A program made the position numbers and the translations under genes. From an uncultured Akkermansia sp. (GTDB lineage Bacteria; Verrucomicrobiota; Verrucomicrobiia; Verrucomicrobiales; Akkermansiaceae): a stretch of 16,490 nt of DNA. This document shows positions 1-7,025 of this stretch, one piece after another (position 1 is the first letter of the stretch; the number at the start of each line of letters is the position of its first letter). The stretch spans positions 1-16,490 of the forward strand of contig CAJGCV010000043.1 of NCBI GenBank assembly GCA_904501915.1, read 5' to 3'. A model generated the notes under the pieces. It was not told where the DNA came from, ran no database searches, and was given only the letters and a program-made list of their open reading frames with translations.

Positions 1-29
1 AAAAATCGTGTAGACTGTCGCACCCACCC

Positions 30-43
30 GAGCCGGGAGGCTC
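30..43 (+). other. small hairpin in the rplS leader
   Basis: GAGCC at 30-34 pairs with GGCTC at 39-43 across a GGGA tetraloop, 23 nt before the rplS Shine-Dalgarno site. It could be an L19-binding autoregulatory leader structure or just spacer between trmD and rplS. Five base pairs is too little to decide. Confidence 0.3.
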
Positions 44-77
44 ACTGAACATTTACTAATTACAAGAAGGAGACAAG

Positions 78-422
78 ATGAACATTCTCGACACTATCGG
101 AAAAGAGCAGATGAAGGACGACGTGACGCCCTTCAACGTTGGCGACACCGTGAAGGTGCACTGCCGCGTGATTGAAGGTGGCAAGGAACGCGTGCAGATC
201 TTCCAGGGCATCGTTATTGCCAAGCGTGGCGCCGGCATCAACGAGGCTTTCACCGTTCGTAAGATTGCCTACGGCGAAGGCGTGGAACGCTCCTTCCCCA
301 TCCACACCCCCAAGATTGCCAAGATTGAGGTTGTGACCCGCGGTAAGGTTCGCCGCGCCAAGCTCCACTACCTCCGCAGCCGCGTGGGTAAGGAAGCTGT
401 CACCGTGAAGACCATCCGCTAA
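78..422 (+). CDS. rplS: 50S ribosomal protein L19
   Basis: This 114-residue protein is ribosomal protein L19, which sits at the 30S-50S interface of the ribosome. The length is normal for the family. Family signatures are visible: FNVGDTVKV near residue 20, the [14 protein letters not shown] stretch near 40-53, [14 protein letters not shown] near 60, FPIHTPKI, and the C-terminal RRAKLHYLR. The start is well supported, since AAGGAG at 67-72 lies 5 nt before the ATG, the best Shine-Dalgarno site in the window. In many bacteria rplS ends an rpsP-trmD-rplS operon; the upstream genes would lie outside the window. A strong terminator follows directly, so the gene is the end of its transcript. Confidence 0.98.
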   Translation: MNILDTIGKEQMKDDVTPFNVGDTVKVHCRVIEGGKERVQIFQGIVIAKRGAGINEAFTVRKIAYGEGVERSFPIHTPKIAKIEVVTRGKVRRAKLHYLRSRVGKEAVTVKTIR

Positions 423-453
423 TCGCCGGATTCCTCACCAAATCCTTTTACTC

Positions 454-492
454 AACCGGGTCATTCCTTGCGGAATGGCCCGGTTCTTTTTT
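454..492 (+). terminator. intrinsic terminator of rplS
   Basis: AACCGGGTCATTCC at 454-467 pairs with GGAATGGCCCGGTT at 472-485, a 14-bp stem with one G-U pair and loop TTGC. It is followed by C and six T (487-492). This is a textbook Rho-independent terminator, 31 nt after the rplS stop. Confidence 0.93.
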
Positions 493-616
493 GTGCGCAG
501 ATTGCGCAGCATCGGCACTTCCCTTCTTCCTGCCCGCATGCTTCACCCATTATTCAGCCCTTGATATACAATATCTCTTTTTCGCTATTTTTATCAGCCT
601 ATTTTTGAATTTTTTA

Positions 617-644
617 TTGACTTTTATATCTTTGTTGCTACATT
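617..644 (+). promoter_or_regulatory. promoter candidate of the RiPP-like locus
   Basis: TTGACT (617-622) and TACATT (639-644) are spaced by 16 bp. The -10 is preceded by TGC, giving an extended -10. The element lies in an AT-rich stretch after the rplS terminator. It predicts a start near 651 and a leader of about 70 nt before the 720 ATG. No other gene occupies 423-719. Confidence 0.55.
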
Positions 645-719
645 GAAACCAGCCCGAATACATAAACATCTCTCTAATGAGACAAAAATCGGGGTAACCT
701 AATCACCAAATATAGAACT

Positions 720-947
720 ATGACCATTACATCTCTTACCATTGCCACGCTGAGTCCCTTCATGGTGGCCGATGTTCAGGAAAAAGCCGTTGCGCCAGAG
801 GCAGCCGCAGCCCCCATCTACAACTGGGAACAGCAAACCGCCACAGAGGGTATCAACGAAGGTGAGTTTGAGGCAGGGCAGACCCTTCGCGGCTCCCAGA
901 GCGTCTTAGGTCACCAGCTAGTCATCGACGACTGGTACCTTGCCTGA
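720..947 (+). CDS. putative graspetide-type RiPP precursor peptide
   Basis: A 75-residue acidic small ORF, placed 87 nt before an ATP-grasp ligase of the RiPP-maturase type. I do not recognise it as a member of a named family, so the call rests on context and composition. Residues 1-16 are Thr/Ser-rich and hydrophobic (LSPFMVADV at 11-19 could be a ligase-recognition motif, by analogy with the PFFARFL motif of microviridin leaders). Residues 23-32 are an Ala/Pro/Glu spacer. Residues 37-75 hold many potential side-chain donors and acceptors: T40, T42, T55, S59, S61 as hydroxyl donors and E43, E47, E49, E51, D70, D71 as acid acceptors. The end is IDDWYLA. There is no Cys and one Lys (K22), so ester links would be favoured over lactams. 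The ATG has no Shine-Dalgarno site. If the link to the ligase is wrong, it is a hypothetical small protein. Confidence 0.6.
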   Translation: MTITSLTIATLSPFMVADVQEKAVAPEAAAAPIYNWEQQTATEGINEGEFEAGQTLRGSQSVLGHQLVIDDWYLA

Positions 948-969
948 TCTGGCATCACACACACAACAC

Positions 970-1008
970 AGGGCAGCGAAGTCCCCCAACGGACAAAGCT
1001 GCCCTTTT
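970..1008 (+). terminator. attenuator-like hairpin between precursor and ligase
   Basis: AGGGCAGC (970-977) pairs with GCTGCCCT (998-1005). Inside, GTCC (981-984) pairs with GGAC (991-994), leaving a symmetrical GAA/AAA internal loop and a CCCAAC apex. TTTT (1005-1008) follows. This is a weak intrinsic terminator shape between two genes on the same strand. It would let most transcripts stop after the peptide gene and a fraction continue into the ligase gene, a common stoichiometry device in RiPP operons. Confidence 0.6.
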
Positions 1009-1034
1009 ACATTCAGCACCTCCCGGAAACAACC

Positions 1035-1952
1035 ATGATTCTGATTCTCACCAACAGTCAGGATGGCACCACCGACCTCCTCATGCCACACCTCACCCCA
1101 TTCGCAGAGGTATTCCGTTTCAATATTGACCTGTGGCGGGACTACAGCTGGAGCATCAGTGCCACCGGATACGAACTGAGCGACCCCACCGGGCGCACCT
1201 GCCGGGAGTGCGAGGTCGGCGCGGTGTACGACCGTAAGGTCATGTTCGACCCACCCCGCATCGATGTGCCGGCAGAAGGCAGCCCGGAGGCATGGCTTCG
1301 CAACGAAGTGATGCTCATCTGGAGCGGCATCAAGGATTTAGCCGTGCACAGCGGCAAATGCGCGCTTATCCACCCCTCCCCACACGGCACCTGGCACAAA
1401 ATGCGCCAGATGCGCCTGGCGGCAGAATATTTTCCTGTACCCGCCTGGCAGATGCTGCACCGCGCCTCGTTACAGCTGGCCGGAGAAGTCGTCTGCAAGA
1501 CCAACGGAGCGGAACCCATGGGCAACGGCCAGATTCTCATGGTCAACAAAGTCGACCCCGCCCGGCTGGATACCGCCTACCCCTGGTTCCTGCAGCAATG
1601 CCTCAGCCACGCCACACACGATGTCACCGTCGTCTACGTGAACGGCAAACTCTTCGCCTACGAAATGCCCCGCGGCGGCAGCACCGACTGCCGCATCGAC
1701 ACCTTCAACAAGGCCGACACCTGGACGCCCTGCGAGCTGACACCTGAGCAGAGCGACTCCATCTGCCGCATGATGCGCCGCACCGGTCTCTCCTTCTCCC
1801 GGCTCGATTTCCTGCGCGATGCAGCCGGTACCCTCCATTTTCTCGAATTCAACGTGAACGGCCAGTATGCCTGGCTGGACCTGCATAACGAACGCGGCCT
1901 GTTCACCGCCATTGCGCAGGAAATCCTCCGCGTCCACAATGCCCATTCATAA
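1035..1952 (+). CDS. MvdC/MvdD-like ATP-grasp ligase (putative RiPP maturase)
   Basis: This 305-residue protein resembles the ATP-grasp ligases that form ester or amide side-chain links in graspetides (microviridin family). Residues 1-140 match the pre-ATP-grasp part: ILILTNSQDGTTD at 2-14, a strand and helix region with FRFNIDLWRDYSW, then LRNE and a HxTWHKMRQ helix. The ATP-grasp core follows: VVCKTNG near 152-158 supplies the nucleotide-binding Lys, VTVVYVNGKLFAYEM is the middle strand set, and FLEFNVNGQYAWLD at 269-282 carries the Mg-binding pair E271 and N273 in the E-x-N-x-N-G form typical of this family. Length is close to that of MvdD/MvdC (about 325). The ATG has only a weak GGA nine bases upstream. 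The short gene upstream is the likely substrate. RimK-like or other peptide-ligase roles remain possible. Confidence 0.85.
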   Translation: MILILTNSQDGTTDLLMPHLTPFAEVFRFNIDLWRDYSWSISATGYELSDPTGRTCRECEVGAVYDRKVMFDPPRIDVPAEGSPEAWLRNEVMLIWSGIKDLAVHSGKCALIHPSPHGTWHKMRQMRLAAEYFPVPAWQMLHRASLQLAGEVVCKTNGAEPMGNGQILMVNKVDPARLDTAYPWFLQQCLSHATHDVTVVYVNGKLFAYEMPRGGSTDCRIDTFNKADTWTPCELTPEQSDSICRMMRRTGLSFSRLDFLRDAAGTLHFLEFNVNGQYAWLDLHNERGLFTAIAQEILRVHNAHS

Positions 1953-1965
1953 TTCTTCCCCCCTC

Positions 1966-2061
1966 ATGTTTTATTCATTCCTCCAGTTTCTCGGCTACCT
2001 CACGGCCTTCCTCCTCCTCTTCGCCGGAGTCCTCTACGGCCTGCTCATGTTGATGAGCTGA
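1966..2061 (+). CDS. small single-pass membrane peptide
   Basis: A 31-residue ORF that is almost entirely one hydrophobic helix: LGYLTAFLLLFAGVLYGLL covers residues 9-27. It starts 13 nt after the ligase stop. An in-frame ATG at 1939 would give a 40-residue version overlapping the ligase end by 14 nt, which would suggest translational coupling. Neither start has a Shine-Dalgarno site. Position at the end of the RiPP-like locus would suit a membrane peptide tied to export, self-protection or ligase anchoring, but nothing in the sequence proves a role. It could be a chance ORF, although a clean transmembrane helix ending in a stop is more than expected for random downstream sequence. Confidence 0.45.
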   Translation: MFYSFLQFLGYLTAFLLLFAGVLYGLLMLMS

Positions 2062-2063
2062 GT

Positions 2064-2092
2064 TTGCAAAACATTAACGAAACTGCGACAAT
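2064..2092 (+). promoter_or_regulatory. promoter-like element before the 2206-2241 terminator
   Basis: TTGCAA (2064-2069) and GACAAT (2087-2092) are separated by exactly 17 bp. It begins 3 nt after the stop of the small membrane ORF and would start RNA near 2099. No protein gene lies downstream on this strand, so if active it would make a short untranslated RNA. Confidence 0.35.
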
Positions 2093-2098
2093 GACAGG

Positions 2099-2241
2099 TA
2101 CAATTCTTCTATCTCTTCTCGCCAGATACCCTGTCAACTTCTCTGCTCCGTTATGGAGGATTCGGACTTGCCCGCAGTGAGCATATCATATCGGTCGTAC
2201 AGCAGAAAGCTTCCGGGGGGATGTACCCCCGGAAGCTTTTT
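2099..2241 (+). ncRNA. candidate small RNA or structured 3' UTR
   Basis: About 143 nt between a promoter-like element and a very strong terminator, with no convincing ORF. Local structure is visible: TGACAGGTA (2092-2100) can pair with TACCCTGTCA (2127-2136) apart from one bulged C, and CTCC (2146-2149) pairs with GGAG (2155-2158) around GTTAT. I looked for SRP-RNA, 6S, tmRNA and RNase P hallmarks and saw none. The predicted start near 2099 would remove most of the first stem's 5' arm, so that stem fits better if the region is the 3' UTR of the RiPP-like transcript. Confidence 0.3.
2206..2241 (+). terminator. strong intrinsic terminator
   Basis: AAAGCTTCCGGGGG (2206-2219) pairs perfectly with CCCCCGGAAGCTTT (2226-2239), 14 bp with loop GATGTA. 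Its 3' arm runs into TTTTT (2237-2241). The T tract sits on the plus strand only, so it ends transcription coming from the RiPP-like locus or from the candidate RNA start at about 2099. It also insulates the convergent minus-strand operon. Confidence 0.9.
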
Positions 2242-2260
2242 CGCATAACGAGCAGGCTGG

Positions 2261-2383
2261 TTATATAAAAATCAGAATGACACTGATAATGAGCGCAACC
2301 AATGCGGCTACTTTCAGTTTGTCATTCTGCGAGCACATCAGTATACTAAGTGCGGCAAAGATAACGCCCCGCGGATTTATCAC
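2261..2383 (-). CDS. possible 40-residue small membrane protein
   Basis: A short minus-strand ORF starting with GTG. It contains two hydrophobic stretches, GVIFAALSILM at 6-16 and a longer helix VAALVALIISVILIFI at the C-terminus (25-40), joined by a polar CSQNDKLK turn. AAGGGG lies directly against the GTG, too close for normal Shine-Dalgarno spacing. The internal ATG at 2338 gives a 25-residue alternative. It lies 53 nt after the 919-residue gene on the same strand and could be the last cistron of that operon. No family is recognised, and a chance ORF is a real possibility. Confidence 0.33.
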   Translation of the reverse strand: MINPRGVIFAALSILMCSQNDKLKVAALVALIISVILIFI

Positions 2384-2394
2384 CCCCTTGCCCG

Positions 2395-2420
2395 CGGTTC
2401 CGTTACACAGGACGGAACCG
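2395..2420. repeat. 8-bp inverted repeat
   Basis: CGGTTCCG (2395-2402) and CGGAACCG (2413-2420) are perfect inverted copies around a 10-nt spacer, 16 nt beyond the stop of the 919-residue gene. There is no T tract on either side, so it may be an mRNA-stabilising 3' hairpin or a protein site rather than an intrinsic terminator. Confidence 0.5.
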
Positions 2421-2436
2421 GCGTGCCAGAGGTTTT

Positions 2437-5196
2437 TCAATCGACAGAAATTGTGAACAAGGGAGCAAAGGGAGCACCATTGCCGCCATGGAAACGGGCG
2501 AATTTATCCTTTTCGATGATGTAAAGCTCTTTGTCTTCCTTATTTCCAATGGAAACGAACTGGCCATCCTTATCAAAATAACCGGCAAGCTGCACCTTGG
2601 CATTCACGATATTCTTCAAGGTATTCGTAACCTCAGTGTCATAGTCGAAGTTACGGATCTGCTCAAAGAACTTGATGACGAGATCATCAACCTCTTTAGG
2701 GCGACGCCGCAGCCAGCAGCTGGAGCCAAGCAGGAAGTTTCTGTCTTCCAGATCTCGTTTCAACTGTTTGAACAATTGCAAAGTGGTCTTCAGGGAATCA
2801 GAGAACTGGACGCCAGATTCCAAATCATTCTTACACTGCAACATATCAACAACCAGCGAGAAGAGATAGGCCTTAGCTACCGGGGCATGTTCCATATTAT
2901 TGGAAACAGCCAGATTGCGCATGAGGGTTGTAGGCAAGACGGTACACTCCTGAAGAGCGGATCTGTTGAATCCCATACTGCTGCGCAGTTTTGACAACGC
3001 CAGTTCGCGCACTTCATAGTGTTCATCCACGGGGACGGTGGAATCCGCAAGGTCTCCGCTCAAGGTCACTTCCCGTACACCACGTTGCGATTTATCATCC
3101 AGAAGTTTACCAATGTAGATTGTGTCACCGGATGTTATCTGAGAGAAATAATCAGACCACATGGGGGATGACTCCGGCAGGGTCATCTTATCGATGATGG
3201 CGTTCAACGCCCCTTCATCTAACTTTCCCTCAAACAGTGACGCTTTGCCGGAATAAGCCGCATTGACCCGCTTGATGACAGTCAACAGCTCATTATCAGA
3301 ATAATTCAGAGCTTCCTCGTATTCCGCGTTCAACAGCATACGCATAGCCATGCCCGAGAGATTATCCTTGTTATGATTGAGCGTCTCCAGGGAGCAGGCA
3401 TGGGGAATCATGCTGATGGAGCTCTTGCATGTGGACACCGCCTGCAGATACTCAGCAAGCGTGCGGCAATTGCTCAACTGCTTTGGCAGATTCTCAAAGC
3501 GGATTTTCTCCTCTTTTAATCCGGTCAACCGGTTCATGAGGGAATCAGGAATATTCAAACGCGTGCGGTAACGTCTGGCCAGGCGAATCATTTCATCCAC
3601 ATCTGCCTCCCGGCGCAACAAAGTTCGCTCAACGGCATCCTGGAACGAGTCTTCCAGCGCAGACTTCTCCTCACGAGAGAAATCTATCACCTTCAGATAT
3701 TTCTGGTAAAGTTTGTATTTTGCAGCCAATTGCTCCAAATCCAGCGTTTCGCTTTTACCCATATCATCCTCAAGGGAATTGATAACCTGAGATTTCAATT
3801 CATCGTTGATTTTATGGAGCAATTTCTGTTCCCGGTCCTTGAGCGATTGAGCTTCGGAGTAGGAGAACCGGGTCTCCATATTGCTCCGCAACTTATCAAA
3901 AGAACGAATGTACCTGACGTTTTCCTCCAGGGTATCCAGAGTGATGTCATTATACCTGGCCTCCAGCCATTCTTCAAACTGGCGCAATTTTTCCACATCA
4001 GCCTCATACTCCTGCACCAGGGCTGCTACAGTCGCGTGGGCGCGTTTATACTCCAGACTGATGGGGCGGTAAAGATACTCCAGGTAACGGTTACGTTGAA
4101 GTTCATCCACCATCTCTGCAATCTGCTGGCTTCGAACAACGTTTTTCAATGCGTCAGTGCGCTCCTCAACCGTATCAAAAACATACCAGCCGAGAGTACC
4201 GGCCGAAGCCGATAATCCGAGAAGGAACAGCCAACACACCGTCTTACGCACGAAGCGAGAGCGGATTTTTTTATCCTGGGCAATACAAGACTTTCGGAGT
4301 GTATCCACCTCCTGAATCAACAAGCCAGACTTTTTCTCTGATTGCAAGCCTGCTGCCTGAGCACGGATATCGTCGAGCGGCTTGATAAATGCACGGGGAG
4401 GAGTTCCCGCCTCCAACTTGGTTTTAATGGTCGAGAGTTGGTTATTCAGAGTCTTGTACACAGCCAGTTCTCTCTCATTCACCTGGTGTAACTCCCAATC
4501 TTCATGCGCAGAGGCAAGTTTTTTACGTTGCTCTGCACTCAGGCGCACCTCGTGCTCAGCCGCGTACCGTTCGATTTCCGTGGCAGTCTGATGCCGCTCA
4601 GCCGGTTCTTCCAGAGCGTCGAGGTTCTCAAACTGGGAGGCAATTGCAGCCTGAGCCGTTTTCTGCGAGTGGTTCTTATAGACAGCGCAGGCCTCTTCAT
4701 ATTCCGGCAGGCCGAGCAAATAATCCTCTGAGGCATACTCTTTCATGCGCTGCACCACCTTCGCAATCAGGGTGGCATTCCGGGATTCCAGCACTGCTGG
4801 CAATTCTGTGGCTAACTTAGCAGCCAGGCGCTGGCCAATTTCCTCGTGCTGCTGAGTTGCATTCATATCAGCAGGGTCACGGCGGATGATTTCTGCCATC
4901 ACCGCAAAAGCAGCTTCATCATCGTGAGCAAGGCTGGCTGTGCGGAACTGAACATACAGCTCCCTGGTCAAGGGGGAAACAGCCTGAGCAGCCACCGACA
5001 GCGGCACCTCTGCGCGAGCCACCACGGGTGCTGCGGCCTTAGTCTTTTTGGAACTCAGTGCTTCGAGTTGCCTGACGGCATCCTTATCTGCCGGGTCAGC
5101 CTGAATAATCTGGGTCAGAATATCGATGGCTTCATTCTCATTCCGGCGGATGAGAGCCGAACGAAGCTGAGAGTATAGTTGGTCGGTTGGTTTCAT
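2437..5196 (-). CDS. large single-pass coiled-coil membrane protein of unknown function
   Basis: A 919-residue protein with no family I can name. Residues 4-50 and 77-123 are an internal repeat in TPR-like style: LYSQLRSALIRRNENEA is matched by LYVQFRTASLAHDDEAA, and QADPADKDA by RRDPADMNA. Residues 130-310 are charged and helical. One membrane helix covers about 320-340 (VCWLFLLGLSASAGTLGWYVF), preceded by basic KKIRSRFVRK, which predicts the N-terminal part inside. Residues 341 to about 600 look like long coiled coils rich in Glu, Lys, Arg and Leu. The end is more globular, with a CWLRRRPKEVDDLV segment. Its ATG overlaps the upstream stop by 4 nt (ATGA), so it is translationally coupled to the GAP1-like gene. 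I infer a scaffold or sensor whose helical part lies outside the cytoplasm. Confidence 0.85.
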   Translation of the reverse strand: MKPTDQLYSQLRSALIRRNENEAIDILTQIIQADPADKDAVRQLEALSSKKTKAAAPVVARAEVPLSVAAQAVSPLTRELYVQFRTASLAHDDEAAFAVMAEIIRRDPADMNATQQHEEIGQRLAAKLATELPAVLESRNATLIAKVVQRMKEYASEDYLLGLPEYEEACAVYKNHSQKTAQAAIASQFENLDALEEPAERHQTATEIERYAAEHEVRLSAEQRKKLASAHEDWELHQVNERELAVYKTLNNQLSTIKTKLEAGTPPRAFIKPLDDIRAQAAGLQSEKKSGLLIQEVDTLRKSCIAQDKKIRSRFVRKTVCWLFLLGLSASAGTLGWYVFDTVEERTDALKNVVRSQQIAEMVDELQRNRYLEYLYRPISLEYKRAHATVAALVQEYEADVEKLRQFEEWLEARYNDITLDTLEENVRYIRSFDKLRSNMETRFSYSEAQSLKDREQKLLHKINDELKSQVINSLEDDMGKSETLDLEQLAAKYKLYQKYLKVIDFSREEKSALEDSFQDAVERTLLRREADVDEMIRLARRYRTRLNIPDSLMNRLTGLKEEKIRFENLPKQLSNCRTLAEYLQAVSTCKSSISMIPHACSLETLNHNKDNLSGMAMRMLLNAEYEEALNYSDNELLTVIKRVNAAYSGKASLFEGKLDEGALNAIIDKMTLPESSPMWSDYFSQITSGDTIYIGKLLDDKSQRGVREVTLSGDLADSTVPVDEHYEVRELALSKLRSSMGFNRSALQECTVLPTTLMRNLAVSNNMEHAPVAKAYLFSLVVDMLQCKNDLESGVQFSDSLKTTLQLFKQLKRDLEDRNFLLGSSCWLRRRPKEVDDLVIKFFEQIRNFDYDTEVTNTLKNIVNAKVQLAGYFDKDGQFVSIGNKEDKELYIIEKDKFARFHGGNGAPFAPLFTISVD

Positions 5197-7025
5197 TTTT
5201 TCTGCGCAGGGGGTATGTATTTAATATCGTAGCGGCTGATTTCCGCCTTGATACCTTTAATCTGATAGTCGAAAATAACAACTGTATACTTCTTATAAAG
5301 TGATTGGATGTTATCCGTTTCGTTCTTTAACGTGTTCTCCCATTCAGCCTTGCATTGCTCGCATTTCTTTTCGCAGTCCAGGAACTCAAACCGCCTGGCA
5401 TGTTTCTTCAGTTGCTCTTCCAGCGCTTTAACGCGTTCAGCATTACTGGCTTTTCCGGCTTCTTGAATGGCTTTCAGGTATTGCTCCTTGTTCTGGAATT
5501 CGGCCGCTCCGGCATGAGTTTTCAGTTCCTCCCACATATGCTGCGCTGCGGCTGCTTCCCGTTCAGCTTGTCTGTATTGCTGAAGGCAGGCTGCAGCAGC
5601 TTCCGGCAGAGGCTCAGAGAAATCCACAGCGGTTAACGCCAGCTCCGTTGTGATTTCCGTTCCTTCAAAATAGATGCATTTCTCCTTCAAATCTTCCTTG
5701 CAAGCGTAGAATTCCTCCCGCGACACCACCACGCCGGAGATATTAATGGAAAATGCTTCTTTATCCTCCTTGAATGTCACCCTGGTTTCCCAACCCGAGC
5801 GCCCGTCCAGCCGGAGCATGAACTGATTCGGTTCCAAGCTGATTCCCTGTTCTGCTTCCTTGTCTGAATCAGATGCCTGCACCTCAGGATTCTTCGGGTC
5901 CGGAGTCGTTGTCTCAGGAGACAGTTTCCCAGCTGGTTTATTGCCTTTTTGTTCTGATTCCTCCGGCCGTTGCATCGGTTTATCCTCCTGCGGTTTCGGA
6001 GCGTCCGCCTTTTCCTTGGGATTACTTTGTTCTTTCGGAACGGGAGTCGGCGCTGGTTCCTTCTCTCCGGGCCAGAGGACAAATGCGAGAATCATAGCGC
6101 CAACCACCAGCATTGCCGGAATGTAATGCTGGTGACCACCATTGTTACTCACCGTTTCATTCACCGCTGGAGGCGCAGGAATCGAAACGGCGGGGGATGT
6201 ATAGGCCGGCTCCAGATGCGGGAGGTCTGCTGGTCCGGGATTCGTGACAAGCGACGGTTCCACCACCGCAGGTCGCTCCGGAGCCTCCAGCATAGGGGCT
6301 ACGTGCAGCACCCTGGCATGGATGCCAGGCAATATGCCCGCTGCATACTGAGCTTCGCCAACGCACACAAACGGGCACAAATTACGGCTTATTGTACTAG
6401 TCATCGCTGTGGCATATCCCATGCCCCAGCCTTTGTCTGCACGTTCCAGCATGGCCTCATGCAGGAGGCTCAACAGGTCATCATCGCTCCGCGCCTCCGC
6501 ACAGACGAGGTAGGCACCATCTGCAAACTCGGGCATTGCCAGCCAATGAGCCGTTGCGCTGTTACCCGTGAAGCGGGACCAGGAGTTTCCATTCATGGTG
6601 GCTACCGCAGGCAGGGGCGATTCTGCCTCTATCCACTGTGGTGCCTGATTCCAGCTGTTCTGCCAGCAATGCCGCAATGCAAACATCAAAGCTGCCGGGG
6701 TGGAACTTATCCATCCGGTGGTCTGAATATCTGCCTCGGTCACCACCCAGTGGTGTGCCGTGTGATTGGTTCGCAGGGTATAATCTGTACCACTGTTGCC
6801 AATCCGGCTGAATATATGGTAGCGATTCTGCCCGAATTGATGCGTGCTGTATAGCAGATAACTATCCACCCTGGCGTCCCGGTCGAACGCACTGATACGC
6901 TCCAGCTGGCCTTTTAATACCTGCGGCAGCTGGCGAGACTGCGCTACTGTACCGAACCCGCTCTTCCCGGATTCCAACAGTTTCGGGGCACTCGTGTAGA
7001 TGAGTTGTAACATGCTGCGGCGCAT
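5193..7025 (-). CDS. GAP1-like (GTPase-associated protein) single-pass membrane protein
   Basis: A 610-residue protein. Its N-terminus (LIYTSAPKLLESGKSGFGTV at 8-27) resembles the N-terminal domain of GTPase-associated protein 1, as predicted for GTPase-centred conflict systems. Residues 28-250 continue that fold, with RYHIFSRIGNSGTDYTLRTN at 68-87, HHWVV near 91, and a helical LLSLLHEAMLERADKG part near 185-199. A membrane helix spans about 301-319 (YIPAMLVVGAMILAFVLWP), followed by a Pro/Lys/Glu-rich stretch to about 400. The C-terminal 200 residues are new to me and contain a Glu/Lys-rich coiled coil near 480-570 with the cysteine cluster CEKKCEQC. The start codon overlaps the upstream GTPase stop as TAATG. 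A second Met at residue 5 is an alternative start. The GAP1 assignment is from memory of the family and needs a profile search. Confidence 0.75.
   Translation of the reverse strand: MRRSMLQLIYTSAPKLLESGKSGFGTVAQSRQLPQVLKGQLERISAFDRDARVDSYLLYSTHQFGQNRYHIFSRIGNSGTDYTLRTNHTAHHWVVTEADIQTTGWISSTPAALMFALRHCWQNSWNQAPQWIEAESPLPAVATMNGNSWSRFTGNSATAHWLAMPEFADGAYLVCAEARSDDDLLSLLHEAMLERADKGWGMGYATAMTSTISRNLCPFVCVGEAQYAAGILPGIHARVLHVAPMLEAPERPAVVEPSLVTNPGPADLPHLEPAYTSPAVSIPAPPAVNETVSNNGGHQHYIPAMLVVGAMILAFVLWPGEKEPAPTPVPKEQSNPKEKADAPKPQEDKPMQRPEESEQKGNKPAGKLSPETTTPDPKNPEVQASDSDKEAEQGISLEPNQFMLRLDGRSGWETRVTFKEDKEAFSINISGVVVSREEFYACKEDLKEKCIYFEGTEITTELALTAVDFSEPLPEAAAACLQQYRQAEREAAAAQHMWEELKTHAGAAEFQNKEQYLKAIQEAGKASNAERVKALEEQLKKHARRFEFLDCEKKCEQCKAEWENTLKNETDNIQSLYKKYTVVIFDYQIKGIKAEISRYDIKYIPPAQKK

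Noticed and set aside
1470..1946. 158-residue minus-strand ORF over the ligase gene
   Set aside because: Antisense shadow of the ATP-grasp gene with no independent support.
2099..2241. 6S RNA, SRP RNA or tmRNA
   Set aside because: None of the conserved loops, the GGAAGCAGC SRP tip or a tRNA-like end are present.
2395..2420. inverted repeat as intrinsic terminator of the minus-strand operon
   Set aside because: The stem is sound but no T tract follows on either strand; kept only as a repeat.
5970..6854. 294-residue plus-strand ORF over the GAP1-like gene
   Set aside because: Antisense shadow, Arg/Cys/His-rich, no motif and no start signal.
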